From positions 33,771 to 97,770 of the forward strand of contig CAUBOH010000005.1 in the NCBI GenBank assembly GCA_958437495.1: DNA of 64,000 bases, given 5' to 3'. This DNA is from an uncultured Collinsella sp. (GTDB lineage Bacteria; Actinomycetota; Coriobacteriia; Coriobacteriales; Coriobacteriaceae). The notes beneath the pieces are model-generated. The model was not told the DNA's origin. It ran no database searches and saw only the letters and a program-made list of their open reading frames with translations. Positions 6,662-15,131 of the stretch are shown piece by piece. The number at the start of each line of letters is the position of its first letter. Positions within the stretch are counted from its first letter, which is position 1. The position numbers and the translations under genes were made by a program.

Positions 6662-8914
6662 ATGGAACAACTCCCGCAATCGAGCTCACGCGGCCGACGC
6701 CGCACGGCCCAGGCGCAGACTCCGCACGAACGTCCGCAGGGCAAACGCCGCACCAACGAGGCACACCGTGGCGCGGACTCACGTCGTACGCCCGCGTCCT
6801 CCAGCAAGTCCGCGCACGCCAGCGCCAACGACGGCGTCTGCTCACCGGCTGCCGACCAGCAGACGCCCGCTCGCCCCAAGTCCCGTTATATCCCCGCCCT
6901 CGATGGCCTACGCACACTCGCCGTTGTCGCGGTGGTGCTCTACCACCTCAACCTCACCTGGGCGCAGGGCGGCTTGCTCGGCGTCACGATTTTCTTTGTG
7001 CTTTCGGGCTATCTGATCACGCGCCTGCTGCTCAACGAAGTAGCCAAGACCGGCCGCATCGACCTCAAGAGCTTCTGGATCCGCCGCATTCGCCGCCTAT
7101 TCCCCGCCGTGGTAACCGTTGTGGTGGTGACTTGCGCGTTGTGCACCATTTTCAACCACGTGATGCTCACCAAGATGCGCCCCGATATCCTTCCGTCGCT
7201 GTTGTTCTTTAACAACTGGTGGCAGATTGCGCAGGATATTTCGTACTTCAATGCTCTGGGCGACCCCTCGCCGCTCACGCACTTCTGGTCGCTCGCCATC
7301 GAAGAGCAGTTCTATTTGATTTGGCCACCGCTGCTGTTTGCCATGGTGTCCATGCATGTAAGCAAACCTAACACGCGCCGTGTGGTCCTGGGGCTCGCAG
7401 CGGTATCCGCCCTTGCCATGATGGTGCTCTACAACCCTGCCGCCGACCCCAGCCGTGTGTACTACGGCACGGATACCCGCGTGTTCTCGCTGCTGTTGGG
7501 TGCATGGATGGCATTTATCCCCGACCGCGACCTGGCGCCAGTTCGCCTTGCCCATCGCCTGGGACTCGACCGCCTAGCGAGCGCTGCCAAGCGCGGTAAG
7601 CTCGACAAGAACGCCAAGGGCGGGCATGGCGAGAAGACCGATTCCGCAGCCGAGACCGCCCCAGCTCAGCCGAGTGCGCTCACACGCTTTTGGTCCTCGC
7701 CTGCGTCCATCGACGTACTGGGCGTTGTGGGCCTGGTCGGCCTTGCGGCCATGGTCGCGCTCACCAACGGCTACACCGCTTTCCAATATCGCGGAGGCAC
7801 GCTGCTGTGCTCCATCCTCACGCTCATGGTCATCGCCGCCTGCGTGCAGCCTCAGGGCTTGGTCGCGCGCGCTCTTGCCGCCGAGCCGCTCGTATGGGTC
7901 GGCAAGCGCTCGTACAGTATCTATCTGTGGCACTATCCGCTGCTGCTGCTTATGAACCCGGTCGCTAACATCAACGATACGCCCTGGTGGCAGTACATCT
8001 TGCAGGTACTTGTGGTGGTCGCCGTGGCAGAGTGCTGCTATCGCTTTATCGAGACTCCGTTTAGGAAGGGCGCCTTTGGACGCACCGTTTCCGAATTCCG
8101 CGACGGAACCACCACGCCCGCAAGCTGGGTGCGCGCGCATATTCCCGTGTGTGCCACTTGCGGCGTCGTGCTGATCATTGCCCTAGGAGGTCTCATCTTT
8201 GTGCCGGAGACCTCCGCGTTGAGTGGTGAAGGTGCCGAGATCCTCAATAAAGAAGCCAAGAACACCGCACACAAAGACCAGCAAGCAGCCGACGACATCG
8301 ACAAGGACAACGACGGCTTCCCCGACGGATCCTACGACCTGCTGATGATCGGCGACTCCGTGTCGCTGCGCGCCGTCGATTCCTTTGACAGCGTGTTCCC
8401 CCACAGTCACATCGATGCCGAAAAGGGCCGCCAGTTTGATGCGGGCCGCGCAACATTTGAGGGCTATCTCCAACAGAACCTTGCCGGCAAGGTCGTGGTC
8501 TTTGCACTGGGCACCAATGGCCTGGTAACTGATGATCAGATCGATGCCATCATGGCCGATGCCGGCGACAAGCGTACCGTCGTATTTGTGAACACACGCA
8601 GTCCGCAGCCGTGGGTGGGTTCCACCAACCAGGCTATCGCAAATGCCGCCACGCGCTACAAGAACGTGCGCGTTATCGACTGGTACGGATACAGTGCCAA
8701 TCGCAACGACCTGTTCGACGGCGACGGCACGCACCTGTCGACTGCCGGCGTGACCGAGTACCTCAATCTCATCCACGATGCAGTCAAGAAAGACCTACCC
8801 GTGCACCCCGAGGACCACGTTAACGATCCGCAACCGGCAGCCGTCAAGTCCGCCGGCGACGCGCTCGTCAACGCTCTCGCCTACAAGCCGCACAAGCTCG
8901 GCGGCGACAAGTAA
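6662..8914 (+). CDS. OafA/YrhL-type acyltransferase 3 with C-terminal SGNH domain
   Basis: A 750-residue membrane protein expected to move acyl (often acetyl) groups onto cell-wall or surface polysaccharide. Residues 1-75 are a basic, low-complexity cytoplasmic tail. Residues 75 to about 500 form the acyltransferase-3 domain with about ten membrane segments. They carry the usual YIPALDGLRTLAVVAVVLYH start, the RRIRRLFPA basic motif and HFWSLAIEEQFYLIWP. A basic insert occurs near 300-345. Residues 550-720 form an extracytoplasmic SGNH hydrolase-like domain with GDSVS (about 562) as the Ser block and DGTHLS (about 690) as the Asp-His block. The start ATG lacks a strong Shine-Dalgarno. It is probably monocistronic, and the acceptor polymer is unknown. 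Confidence 0.9.
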   Translation: MEQLPQSSSRGRRRTAQAQTPHERPQGKRRTNEAHRGADSRRTPASSSKSAHASANDGVCSPAADQQTPARPKSRYIPALDGLRTLAVVAVVLYHLNLTWAQGGLLGVTIFFVLSGYLITRLLLNEVAKTGRIDLKSFWIRRIRRLFPAVVTVVVVTCALCTIFNHVMLTKMRPDILPSLLFFNNWWQIAQDISYFNALGDPSPLTHFWSLAIEEQFYLIWPPLLFAMVSMHVSKPNTRRVVLGLAAVSALAMMVLYNPAADPSRVYYGTDTRVFSLLLGAWMAFIPDRDLAPVRLAHRLGLDRLASAAKRGKLDKNAKGGHGEKTDSAAETAPAQPSALTRFWSSPASIDVLGVVGLVGLAAMVALTNGYTAFQYRGGTLLCSILTLMVIAACVQPQGLVARALAAEPLVWVGKRSYSIYLWHYPLLLLMNPVANINDTPWWQYILQVLVVVAVAECCYRFIETPFRKGAFGRTVSEFRDGTTTPASWVRAHIPVCATCGVVLIIALGGLIFVPETSALSGEGAEILNKEAKNTAHKDQQAADDIDKDNDGFPDGSYDLLMIGDSVSLRAVDSFDSVFPHSHIDAEKGRQFDAGRATFEGYLQQNLAGKVVVFALGTNGLVTDDQIDAIMADAGDKRTVVFVNTRSPQPWVGSTNQAIANAATRYKNVRVIDWYGYSANRNDLFDGDGTHLSTAGVTEYLNLIHDAVKKDLPVHPEDHVNDPQPAAVKSAGDALVNALAYKPHKLGGDK

Positions 8915-8937
8915 CCTGCAGCGCAAGCTTCCCACAT

Positions 8938-8976
8938 CCGGAGGGGATACCTGCCACGACAGACACCCCCCTCCGG
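8938..8976 (+). terminator. GC hairpin after acyltransferase gene
   Basis: A 9-bp stem CCGGAGGGG / CCCCTCCGG begins 23 bp after the acyltransferase stop. There is no clear T-run, so termination strength is uncertain. Confidence 0.45.
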
Positions 8977-9148
8977 CAGTTAGGGACGTTCCTTATGTGC
9001 CGGCACCCAGGGACACTCCTGACACAGCAGCGGAACGCCCTCCTTGCGACCGAATTCTGGGCGCCTCGCCACCCCGGGCGTTGTTTCCAAGCCCACACCC
9101 GCAGCAAACAACCAAAAATCACTCTTTTCGAGCCGGCTCCAAGAGGTC

Positions 9149-9378
9149 GTGGACAAAAAGGGGCAAATATGAGTACTGTTACCATTTTAGTAGCAGGCAA
9201 AACTACCCAAAATGACGCCCGAGCGACCCCTACAACCCCCTAAAGCAGCCAACCTGACTGGTTTAGGGCATATTGGAGCCAATTTTAATTAACATACTAT
9301 CGGTTATGTTCATCATCTTCTTAGATGTAAATGCCATTCACTTAGCAACAGTACTCATATTTGGCATTTTCTGTCCAC
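9149..9378. mobile_element. Family F: AT-rich 230-bp element with 32-bp inverted ends
   Basis: Terminal inverted repeats lie at 9149-9180 and 9347-9378. They match at 28 of 32 positions without gaps and include a perfect 17-nt block (CAAATATGAGTACTGTT). The ends begin GTGGACA. The interior is markedly more AT-rich than the surroundings and has no coding frame. The layout is MITE-like, but I see no clear target duplication. It lies between the convergent acyltransferase and Nramp genes. The rest of this intergenic region (8977-9148) shows GGGAC-containing fragments but no gene. Confidence 0.6.
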
Positions 9379-9406
9379 TGATATATAACTAACCCCCTAT
9401 AGCGGG

Positions 9407-9438
9407 CAAAAAGGAGGCCGCAGCCCATGGCAGCGGCC
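9407..9438 (-). terminator. Intrinsic terminator of the mgtE-like/Nramp operon
   Basis: A stem-loop with GGCCGC / GCGGCC arms (9416-9438) is followed on the minus strand by CCTTTTTG. It lies 23 bp past the Nramp stop codon. Confidence 0.7.
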
Positions 9439-9460
9439 CGCTCGAAACCCAAAAGAGGCG

Positions 9461-10723
9461 CTACGCGCTGTAGCCCATCGCCTGCAGGACAAACATGACA
9501 ACCGTCAGCACCGTAATCACACCAATGGTCGCCCACGTGAGCACATTCCACACGCGGCCGTTACGGTTGCCGCCCATAATATGGCGATCGGCAGCGATAA
9601 CCACCTGGAACACCAGCACTACGGGCAGCAGTACACCGTTAATGACCTGCGAGGTCATCATAATCTGGAACAAATCGACGCCGGGCATAAGCACCAGCAC
9701 GGCCGAAATGCCAATGATGGCCGTAATGATGCCGCGATAGACCGGAGCCTCGTCCCAGCTGCGGTCGGCACCGCGCTCCCAGCCAAATGCCTCGCAGATA
9801 GCGCTCGACGTAACGCCCGGCAGCACGCAAGCGGCCAAAAAGCTCGCCGCGACCAGACCCGAGGCGAACAGCACCGTGGACCACTGGCCCGCGATGGGTT
9901 CCAGCGCGCGGGCCGCATCGGCAGCGTCGCTAATCTGGACGCCTGCGGGAAACAGCACCGTACCGGTCGTGATGATAATGAAGCCCGCAATGATATCAGC
10001 AGCGATCGAGCCGCTCACGGTATCAATACGCTGCAGCACGATGTCGTCCTCACCCGCATTCTTATCGACCACGTTATTCTGCGCCAAAAAGATCATCCAC
10101 GGCGCAATGGTGGTGCCGATCGTGGCAACTACCAGCGACACGTAGCTGGGGTCGTTTTGAATATTGGGCACGACCAAATCGACCGCGACCTCGCCCCAGT
10201 TGGGGCCGGCCATAAAGGCGGCAACGATATAGGTCACGAACACGCAGCTCACCAGCAGCAGAATCTTCTCGATGCGCTGGAAACTGCCCGACATGGTAAG
10301 CATCCAAACCAACAGGGCCACCAATGGCACCGAGATACTCGCCGGCACCCCAAACAGGGCCAGGCCGCTCGCGATACCCGCAAACTCCGAGATGGTAACG
10401 GCCGTGTTGGCAATCAGCAGCGCCGCCATGGCCAGCACGCTCCTGCGCACACCAAAGCGCTCGCGGATGAGCGAGGCCAGGCCCTTGCCTGTGACGCAGC
10501 CGCAACGCGCCGCAGTCTCTTGCGTCACGATGAGCAGCACGGTCATGACGGGAAGCATCCAGAGCATCTTGTAACCGTAGCTGGCGCCGGCGCTGGAATA
10601 CGTGGCGATGCCGCCGGCGTCATTACCCGAAAGCGCCGCCAACAGACCGGGGCCCATGGCGCCAAAGATGGCCGCAATGGTCAGCTTTTGCTTGGTGCTC
10701 GCCTTTTGCTTCGTGTTTTGCAC
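9461..10723 (-). CDS. NRAMP-related transporter with magnesium-type (NRMT) site
   Basis: A LeuT-fold membrane transporter of the SLC11/NRAMP family, 420 residues with about 11 membrane segments. The GTG at 10721-10723 is chosen as start because the upstream gene ends 9 bp before it and AGGTGG precedes it; this gives normal family length. The unwound part of TM1 reads D35-A36-G37-G38 where classical Nramps have DPGN. TM6 reads A207-P208-W209-M210 where classical ones have MPHN. Loss of the metal-coordinating Asn and Met, with the Asp kept, is the pattern described for NRAMP-related Mg2+ transporters such as the Eggerthella lenta protein. It directly follows an MgtE-like sensor gene, which supports a Mg2+ role. 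Substrate is inferred. Confidence 0.85.
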   Translation of the reverse strand: MQNTKQKASTKQKLTIAAIFGAMGPGLLAALSGNDAGGIATYSSAGASYGYKMLWMLPVMTVLLIVTQETAARCGCVTGKGLASLIRERFGVRRSVLAMAALLIANTAVTISEFAGIASGLALFGVPASISVPLVALLVWMLTMSGSFQRIEKILLLVSCVFVTYIVAAFMAGPNWGEVAVDLVVPNIQNDPSYVSLVVATIGTTIAPWMIFLAQNNVVDKNAGEDDIVLQRIDTVSGSIAADIIAGFIIITTGTVLFPAGVQISDAADAARALEPIAGQWSTVLFASGLVAASFLAACVLPGVTSSAICEAFGWERGADRSWDEAPVYRGIITAIIGISAVLVLMPGVDLFQIMMTSQVINGVLLPVVLVFQVVIAADRHIMGGNRNGRVWNVLTWATIGVITVLTVVMFVLQAMGYSA

Positions 10724-10731
10724 GCGACCAC

Positions 10732-12576
10732 CTAACCCATGACTGACATGGTGAGCAGCACCGCGGCAATACAGTACGCCACACACGAGATCATGACGGC
10801 AATGACGTTCATGGCGGTGCCCGACGTGTTGAGATCGTGCTCGTCGCGCCAGAACAGCACCATCAGATAAATCACGGCGCTCATGTTGCCGACCAAGCAA
10901 ATGACGGCAGCGATATTAAAGCAGCCGGTAAAGAGCTGCTCCTCAAACATAGGGGCATCGGGGAACGCGGCGGTACGCACCAATTGCGCACACAGATAGG
11001 TCACGAGCGACAGGATCAGGCCCATACCGGTGCTCTGGAAGAAGAATCCCAGGTAGGGCTTAGGCTCGTCGTCGTGGCCGTCGTATTCCAGGAAGTAGTT
11101 CTTGACGAACGACACCATACGCGAGGCAGCCAACAGCACGAGAGGCATGGCGCACATGGGGAACACCACCAGATGCGCGGAGCCCAGTGCCGTCCCCAGC
11201 ACCGTTGCCATGATGCACGAGGCGATGCCCCACACGACAACCCAGTACTGGCGATGCACAAACCAGCTGAGCACATTCGTCGAGTCGTCGGACGCGCTAT
11301 CGCCCGAGCCGACGCCTGCGATCTGCAGGTCCTCCTGGTGTTCCTCGGCGATAACGTCCATGGCGTCGTCAAAGGTCACGATACCCAAAATGTGACGATT
11401 CTCGTCGCAAACGGGGATGGCGACCAGGTCGTACTTGGTCATCTCGTCCGTTACGTCTTCCTGGTCGTCGTCGGGCGACACGTAAACCAGGTCGCGATAG
11501 GCCAGCTGGCCCAGCGTGGCGTCGCGATCGGCCACGATGAGCGTGCGCAGCGAAAGTACGCCAGTGAGCATACCGCTCGGATCCACGGTGTATACGTAGT
11601 AGACGCTCTCGAAGTCTTCGTCGAGTTTGCGAATCGCGTCAATGGCGTCACCGACCGTCGCCGTGGCGGGCAGGGAGACAAACTCCGAGGTCATGATACG
11701 GCCGGCGGTGTTGTCCTCATAGCCCAGTAGGTTACGAATCGCCTTCTCCTCCTTGACGCCCATCAGACGCAGGAGTTTCTCGGCCTTCTCGTAATCGAGC
11801 TCGTCGATCAGGTCGGCGGCGTCATCCGGGTCCATCATGGCCAGCATCGACGACGCGTCCGTGTCGGACAGGCCCTCGAGCATCTCGGTCATAAGCTCGT
11901 CATCATCGAACTCCGAGATGGCCTCGGCGGCCTGGGCGGTGTCGAGCTGCGCAAATACCTGCGCGCGCAGGCGCGGGTCGAGCTGCTCGATAATGTCGGC
12001 AATGTCGGCAGGGTGCAGCTCGCCGAGCGTCTTGTGCGACACCGACAGTTGGATGTTCTTAGTCGAACGGTCGAGCAGGTCCATGTAGGACCAGGCGATG
12101 ATATCCTCGCCGAGCGGTTTGCCCAGATGCTTCATAAAGCCCTCGACGACATGCTCGAGTGCGGGGCTGATCGCGCGCAGTAGACCGCGGGCGCCAACTT
12201 CGGCACCCAGCAAACGCAGCTGATTTTCGCCCGACATGGAAAACTTGATGTCGTTTACGCGCACGACCTTCATGCCCTGCGTGTCGACAATCTGTTTGTT
12301 GAGCACGTCACGCGCAAGCAGCAGCTCGGTCGGCTGCAGATACGAAAAGCGAATATTGGTCGCAGATGTATTGAGGTACACGCCCGTCTCGTCGATGCGG
12401 TCGACCCATTTGCGCCAGCTGATCATAAACGGTGTCTTGCCAGGACCGCGGAACGCGAGTGACGTCACGTGCGGAAAAACTTCGCCGGTGGCAATGCCAA
12501 AATCGTTCACTACGCCGAGTTTTTCGCCATCGACGTCCAAGACCGGCAACTTGAGCATCTCACTCAGATAATTCAA
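10732..12576 (-). CDS. MgtE-like Mg2+-sensor (PRC barrel, MgtE-N, CBS pair) with atypical membrane domain
   Basis: A 614-residue protein. Residues 1-150 are PRC-barrel-like (MNYLSEMLKLPVLDVDGEKL). Residues about 170-290 are the MgtE superhelical N domain (LHPADIADIIEQL, LDPRLRAQVFAQL, MDPDDAADLIDEL). Residues about 295-415 are two CBS repeats (AGRIMTSEFVSLP, VAIPVCDENRHILGIVTFDD). Residues 435-614 hold about five membrane segments. The membrane part lacks the conserved DxGGNAGxQ pore motif of true MgtE channels. It may therefore sense Mg2+ or ATP and gate another transporter rather than conduct itself. The start is TTG, with GGGGAG 5 nt upstream. The Nramp-type gene follows 9 bp downstream in the same operon. 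Confidence 0.8.
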   Translation of the reverse strand: MNYLSEMLKLPVLDVDGEKLGVVNDFGIATGEVFPHVTSLAFRGPGKTPFMISWRKWVDRIDETGVYLNTSATNIRFSYLQPTELLLARDVLNKQIVDTQGMKVVRVNDIKFSMSGENQLRLLGAEVGARGLLRAISPALEHVVEGFMKHLGKPLGEDIIAWSYMDLLDRSTKNIQLSVSHKTLGELHPADIADIIEQLDPRLRAQVFAQLDTAQAAEAISEFDDDELMTEMLEGLSDTDASSMLAMMDPDDAADLIDELDYEKAEKLLRLMGVKEEKAIRNLLGYEDNTAGRIMTSEFVSLPATATVGDAIDAIRKLDEDFESVYYVYTVDPSGMLTGVLSLRTLIVADRDATLGQLAYRDLVYVSPDDDQEDVTDEMTKYDLVAIPVCDENRHILGIVTFDDAMDVIAEEHQEDLQIAGVGSGDSASDDSTNVLSWFVHRQYWVVVWGIASCIMATVLGTALGSAHLVVFPMCAMPLVLLAASRMVSFVKNYFLEYDGHDDEPKPYLGFFFQSTGMGLILSLVTYLCAQLVRTAAFPDAPMFEEQLFTGCFNIAAVICLVGNMSAVIYLMVLFWRDEHDLNTSGTAMNVIAVMISCVAYCIAAVLLTMSVMG

Positions 12577-12874
12577 TGGTGCTCCCCATCATTATTCCTT
12601 CGGGCTGCGACCGTGATGGCACGCACTCCGTGGACTTCTGGATATGTATACGCATGCGCGGGCGGCACGCCGCTCGGCGCTCACACCCCGTGCATGCGCA
12701 AAAAGCACCTGCAAGGGGTCATCGACTGTATGGTCGAGGTTTGGATTTCACCTGCAACCTTTCTCTTGACCCTTATTATCCGCAGTAACTATAGCATCAG
12801 CATCGCGCCGTGGCGCCAAATTTATGCGTCGCACATCGCAGGCATACCAAACGCTGACGCATCCGTGACATAGC
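12577..12874 (-). other. Long leader and upstream region of the mgtE-like operon
   Basis: This 298-bp region has no coding frame of note. On the minus strand it contains a hairpin closed by ACCCC/GGGGT arms (12675-12722 region) with a T-run in the loop, and a small CGAC/GTCG hairpin closer to the promoter end. The sequence does not match the M-box magnesium riboswitch consensus I know. A structured Mg-responsive leader is possible but unproven. Confidence 0.35.
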
Positions 12875-12902
12875 CATTGGCGACGTTCTTAAACGACTAG
12901 TC
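12875..12902. repeat. Fragment of family B repeat supplying a stop codon
   Basis: The 28 bp match the outer arm of family B (GACGTTCTTAAACGACTAG is identical to the reverse complement of 25031-25049). The CTAG of the repeat provides the TAG stop of the polysaccharide deacetylase gene. Confidence 0.7.
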
Positions 12903-14303
12903 TGTGGCGTCGTCATCATCGGCGAGCTGGGGGAACACGGCGTTTTTGGGCATGGTGACCTTCGTCAGCGAGGTGAGTTTTTTGCTCAGCGATGTATCCG
13001 TCTTGACCAGATCGCTCAACGTCACGATTTTGTAGCCGTCGGCAATAAGCCCGTCGATAATCTGCGGCAGCGCCTCGAGCGTCTGCTCGGAGCACTCATC
13101 GCTATCGGTGAGCAGCACGATATTGCCCGGCGTCACCGAATCCAGCACCGTCGAGACCTGCTCGTCGGCACCGTTGAGCAGCCAATCGCCCGAATCGATA
13201 TTCCACGAGACCACCGCGGACACCAAATCCATCGAGTCGATCCAGTTTTGCTCGTCAAAGGCGGCGTACGGGGCACGCAGCAGCATCGTCTTCACGCCGG
13301 TCGCCGACTTGATGGCGTCGGTGCCCTTCGAAATTTGCTTGCGCACCGTCTCACGGTCCTCGCCCTTGAGCGAATCGTCGCTGTAGCTGTTGGAACCGAT
13401 CTCACATCCGGCGTCGACAATCGCCTTGGCCGTAGCGGGCGAGGCCTCGGCCGCATCGCCCGAAAGGAAGAACGTCGCGGTGACGCCCTTCTCTTTGAGC
13501 ACCTGCAAAATCTGTTTGGTGGCGCCACTGGGGCCCTCGTCAAACGTCAGAGCCACGACCTTCTCATTGCCCTTGGGCGCCACGCTGGCACAGGCGACGA
13601 TGCAATCGGTGGTGGGCACGACCTCGCCGCGGTCCTGCGTCTTACCCGACTGTTCGCCGACCCACACCTCAGAACGACCCTGGACGCCCCAGGTTTGCAC
13701 GTACTCGATGGCACCCGTGCCCTCGACTTTGAGCTTGGGCTCGATGGTCGTAGCCTGCACCTCGTGCTTCTCGTAGACGTTGCGACCATCCTTAACCGTG
13801 ATCTTCTCGCCGCCGGTAAGCTCGCGGCTATCCCACTTGCCCTGCTTTACACGCTTGCCGTCAACCTTCACCGACAGCTTTTCGCCGCCACGGCGCTTGA
13901 GCACACTGTCGTCGACCGCCAACAGGTCGCCGGCAGAATAGGTGTCGGTCAACTCCTGATCGTCGATAAGCGTCTGCAGCGTAGAGCCCACGCGCACCGC
14001 GGTCTGTTCTCCGTTGAGTACGACGTCCACGCTACGGTTAATGTAGCCCACGACGGCGGCGACAAACAGTACGAACGCGCAGCCCACAGCGATGAGCGCG
14101 TAGGGCAGGCGAGACGAACGGCGGGGCGAACGCCCGTTGCCGATGCGTGCACTGCGATCGCTAAACCCACGGCTGTGGTTGAGATACACCGCGCCGGGCT
14201 TACGACGACGACGGCGCTGACCGCTGGGCAGCTGCCCCAAGTCGCGACGCGCCGTCGAACGCGCACTCGATCGCCCGTTAACATTGGATCCGTTTTGGTG
14301 CAT
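12897..14303 (-). CDS. Polysaccharide-deacetylase-fold protein with lost catalytic residues
   Basis: A 468-residue type II membrane protein. It has a basic cytoplasmic tail with Arg-rich runs, one membrane segment (about 70-90), an extracellular G5/DUF348-like beta region, and a NodB-homology domain from about residue 245. NodB enzymes need an Asp and two His to hold the metal. Here motif 1 is TFDEGP (Asp replaced by Glu, about 252). Motif 2 reads EIGSNSYSDD instead of GNHTxSH, with both His missing. Motif 5 reads LLTDSD where LxH is expected. The fold is recognisable but deacetylase activity is unlikely. A good Shine-Dalgarno (GGGGGAGGG) precedes the ATG. The stop codon lies in a family B repeat fragment. 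Confidence 0.85.
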   Translation of the reverse strand: MHQNGSNVNGRSSARSTARRDLGQLPSGQRRRRRKPGAVYLNHSRGFSDRSARIGNGRSPRRSSRLPYALIAVGCAFVLFVAAVVGYINRSVDVVLNGEQTAVRVGSTLQTLIDDQELTDTYSAGDLLAVDDSVLKRRGGEKLSVKVDGKRVKQGKWDSRELTGGEKITVKDGRNVYEKHEVQATTIEPKLKVEGTGAIEYVQTWGVQGRSEVWVGEQSGKTQDRGEVVPTTDCIVACASVAPKGNEKVVALTFDEGPSGATKQILQVLKEKGVTATFFLSGDAAEASPATAKAIVDAGCEIGSNSYSDDSLKGEDRETVRKQISKGTDAIKSATGVKTMLLRAPYAAFDEQNWIDSMDLVSAVVSWNIDSGDWLLNGADEQVSTVLDSVTPGNIVLLTDSDECSEQTLEALPQIIDGLIADGYKIVTLSDLVKTDTSLSKKLTSLTKVTMPKNAVFPQLADDDDATD

Positions 14304-14324
14304 GTGCCCTCCCCCATAAACACA

Positions 14325-14354
14325 GCGAGCCGGAGTTACATGTCTCCGGCTCGC
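14325..14354 (-). terminator. Hairpin terminator after YtxH-PRC unit
   Basis: An 11-bp stem (GCGAGCCGGAG / CTCCGGCTCGC) with an 8-nt loop lies 21 bp after the PRC gene stop and before the deacetylase-like gene. The T-run is weak. Confidence 0.6.
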
Positions 14355-14375
14355 CTCCCATCGTTTGGTATGTCG

Positions 14376-15131
14376 CTATTTGTTAGCTTTCGACGAGCCT
14401 CCGCTCGCCTTTTGATATTCGTCCTTAAAGGCCTTGAACATGCCGCGCGTCTTGCCGAGCTGCTTGCCCAGCGCGCGACTGCCCTTGTCAACGGCAACCG
14501 AACCCTTGTCGTCGAGCACCTTGGCACCCTTTTTGACCTTGTCGCTCACCACGACACTCGCCTCGGCAGCCTTGGCAGCCGCACCGCCCGAATACCCGAG
14601 CGTCTTGACCTCATCCGAGACGATCATCGCGCCGTTATCGTAGCCGCGCAGCATCGTCGGCGGCACCTGCGTGTCGCCCACCAACATGCTCGACGCAGCG
14701 CTGGCGGTCACATAGAACGTCTGCACAATGCCCGAACGCGGTTTGAACTCAACGTCCGAGCAATAGCCCACGACATCGCCCGATTCCGTACGCACGTCCA
14801 TACCGACCCAGATAATACAGTCGTCCAGGTTGATATCGAGGCGCTTGGCAGCGGCGGCATCGTAGGTGCCCTTGGCGTCATCGACCGCGATGGCGCCCTC
14901 GTAGACACCGATGGCATCGAGCGCCACAAACCGGTCGGGACGCTCGATCATGCCCGCGATATCGGACTGGCGAACCATAAATCCCACCACGCGCGTGCCG
15001 CCCGGCGAAAAGACCGGAAAGTGAATCTTACCGAGCTTTTTGGGGCTGCGCGGCGTGCCGTCCTTTTTAGTGCGCTTGTCCTCGGCGGGCTTGCGGTAAA
15101 CCTTGATGCCGACAAAATCCCCGGTGCGCAT
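14376..15131 (-). CDS. PRC-barrel domain protein
   Basis: A soluble 251-residue protein with two PRC-barrel-like segments. One is around residues 1-90 (PVFSPGGTRVVGFMVRQSDIAG) and one around 105-140 (VGMDVRTESGDVVGYCSDVEF). A basic, Lys- and Ala-rich C-terminal tail follows. PRC barrels bind RNA, metals or photosystem partners in different lineages, so function is not assignable. The start ATG overlaps the TAA of the upstream ytxH-like gene by one base (TAATG), so the two proteins are translationally coupled and probably act together at the envelope. Confidence 0.75.
   Translation of the reverse strand: MRTGDFVGIKVYRKPAEDKRTKKDGTPRSPKKLGKIHFPVFSPGGTRVVGFMVRQSDIAGMIERPDRFVALDAIGVYEGAIAVDDAKGTYDAAAAKRLDINLDDCIIWVGMDVRTESGDVVGYCSDVEFKPRSGIVQTFYVTASAASSMLVGDTQVPPTMLRGYDNGAMIVSDEVKTLGYSGGAAAKAAEASVVVSDKVKKGAKVLDDKGSVAVDKGSRALGKQLGKTRGMFKAFKDEYQKASGGSSKANK

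Noticed and set aside
8977..9148. Additional copy of family B
   Set aside because: It has AGGGACGTTCC and AGGGACACTCC fragments but no paired arms, so membership cannot be supported.
12577..12874. M-box magnesium riboswitch
   Set aside because: Position fits but I could not match the conserved core of the M-box.
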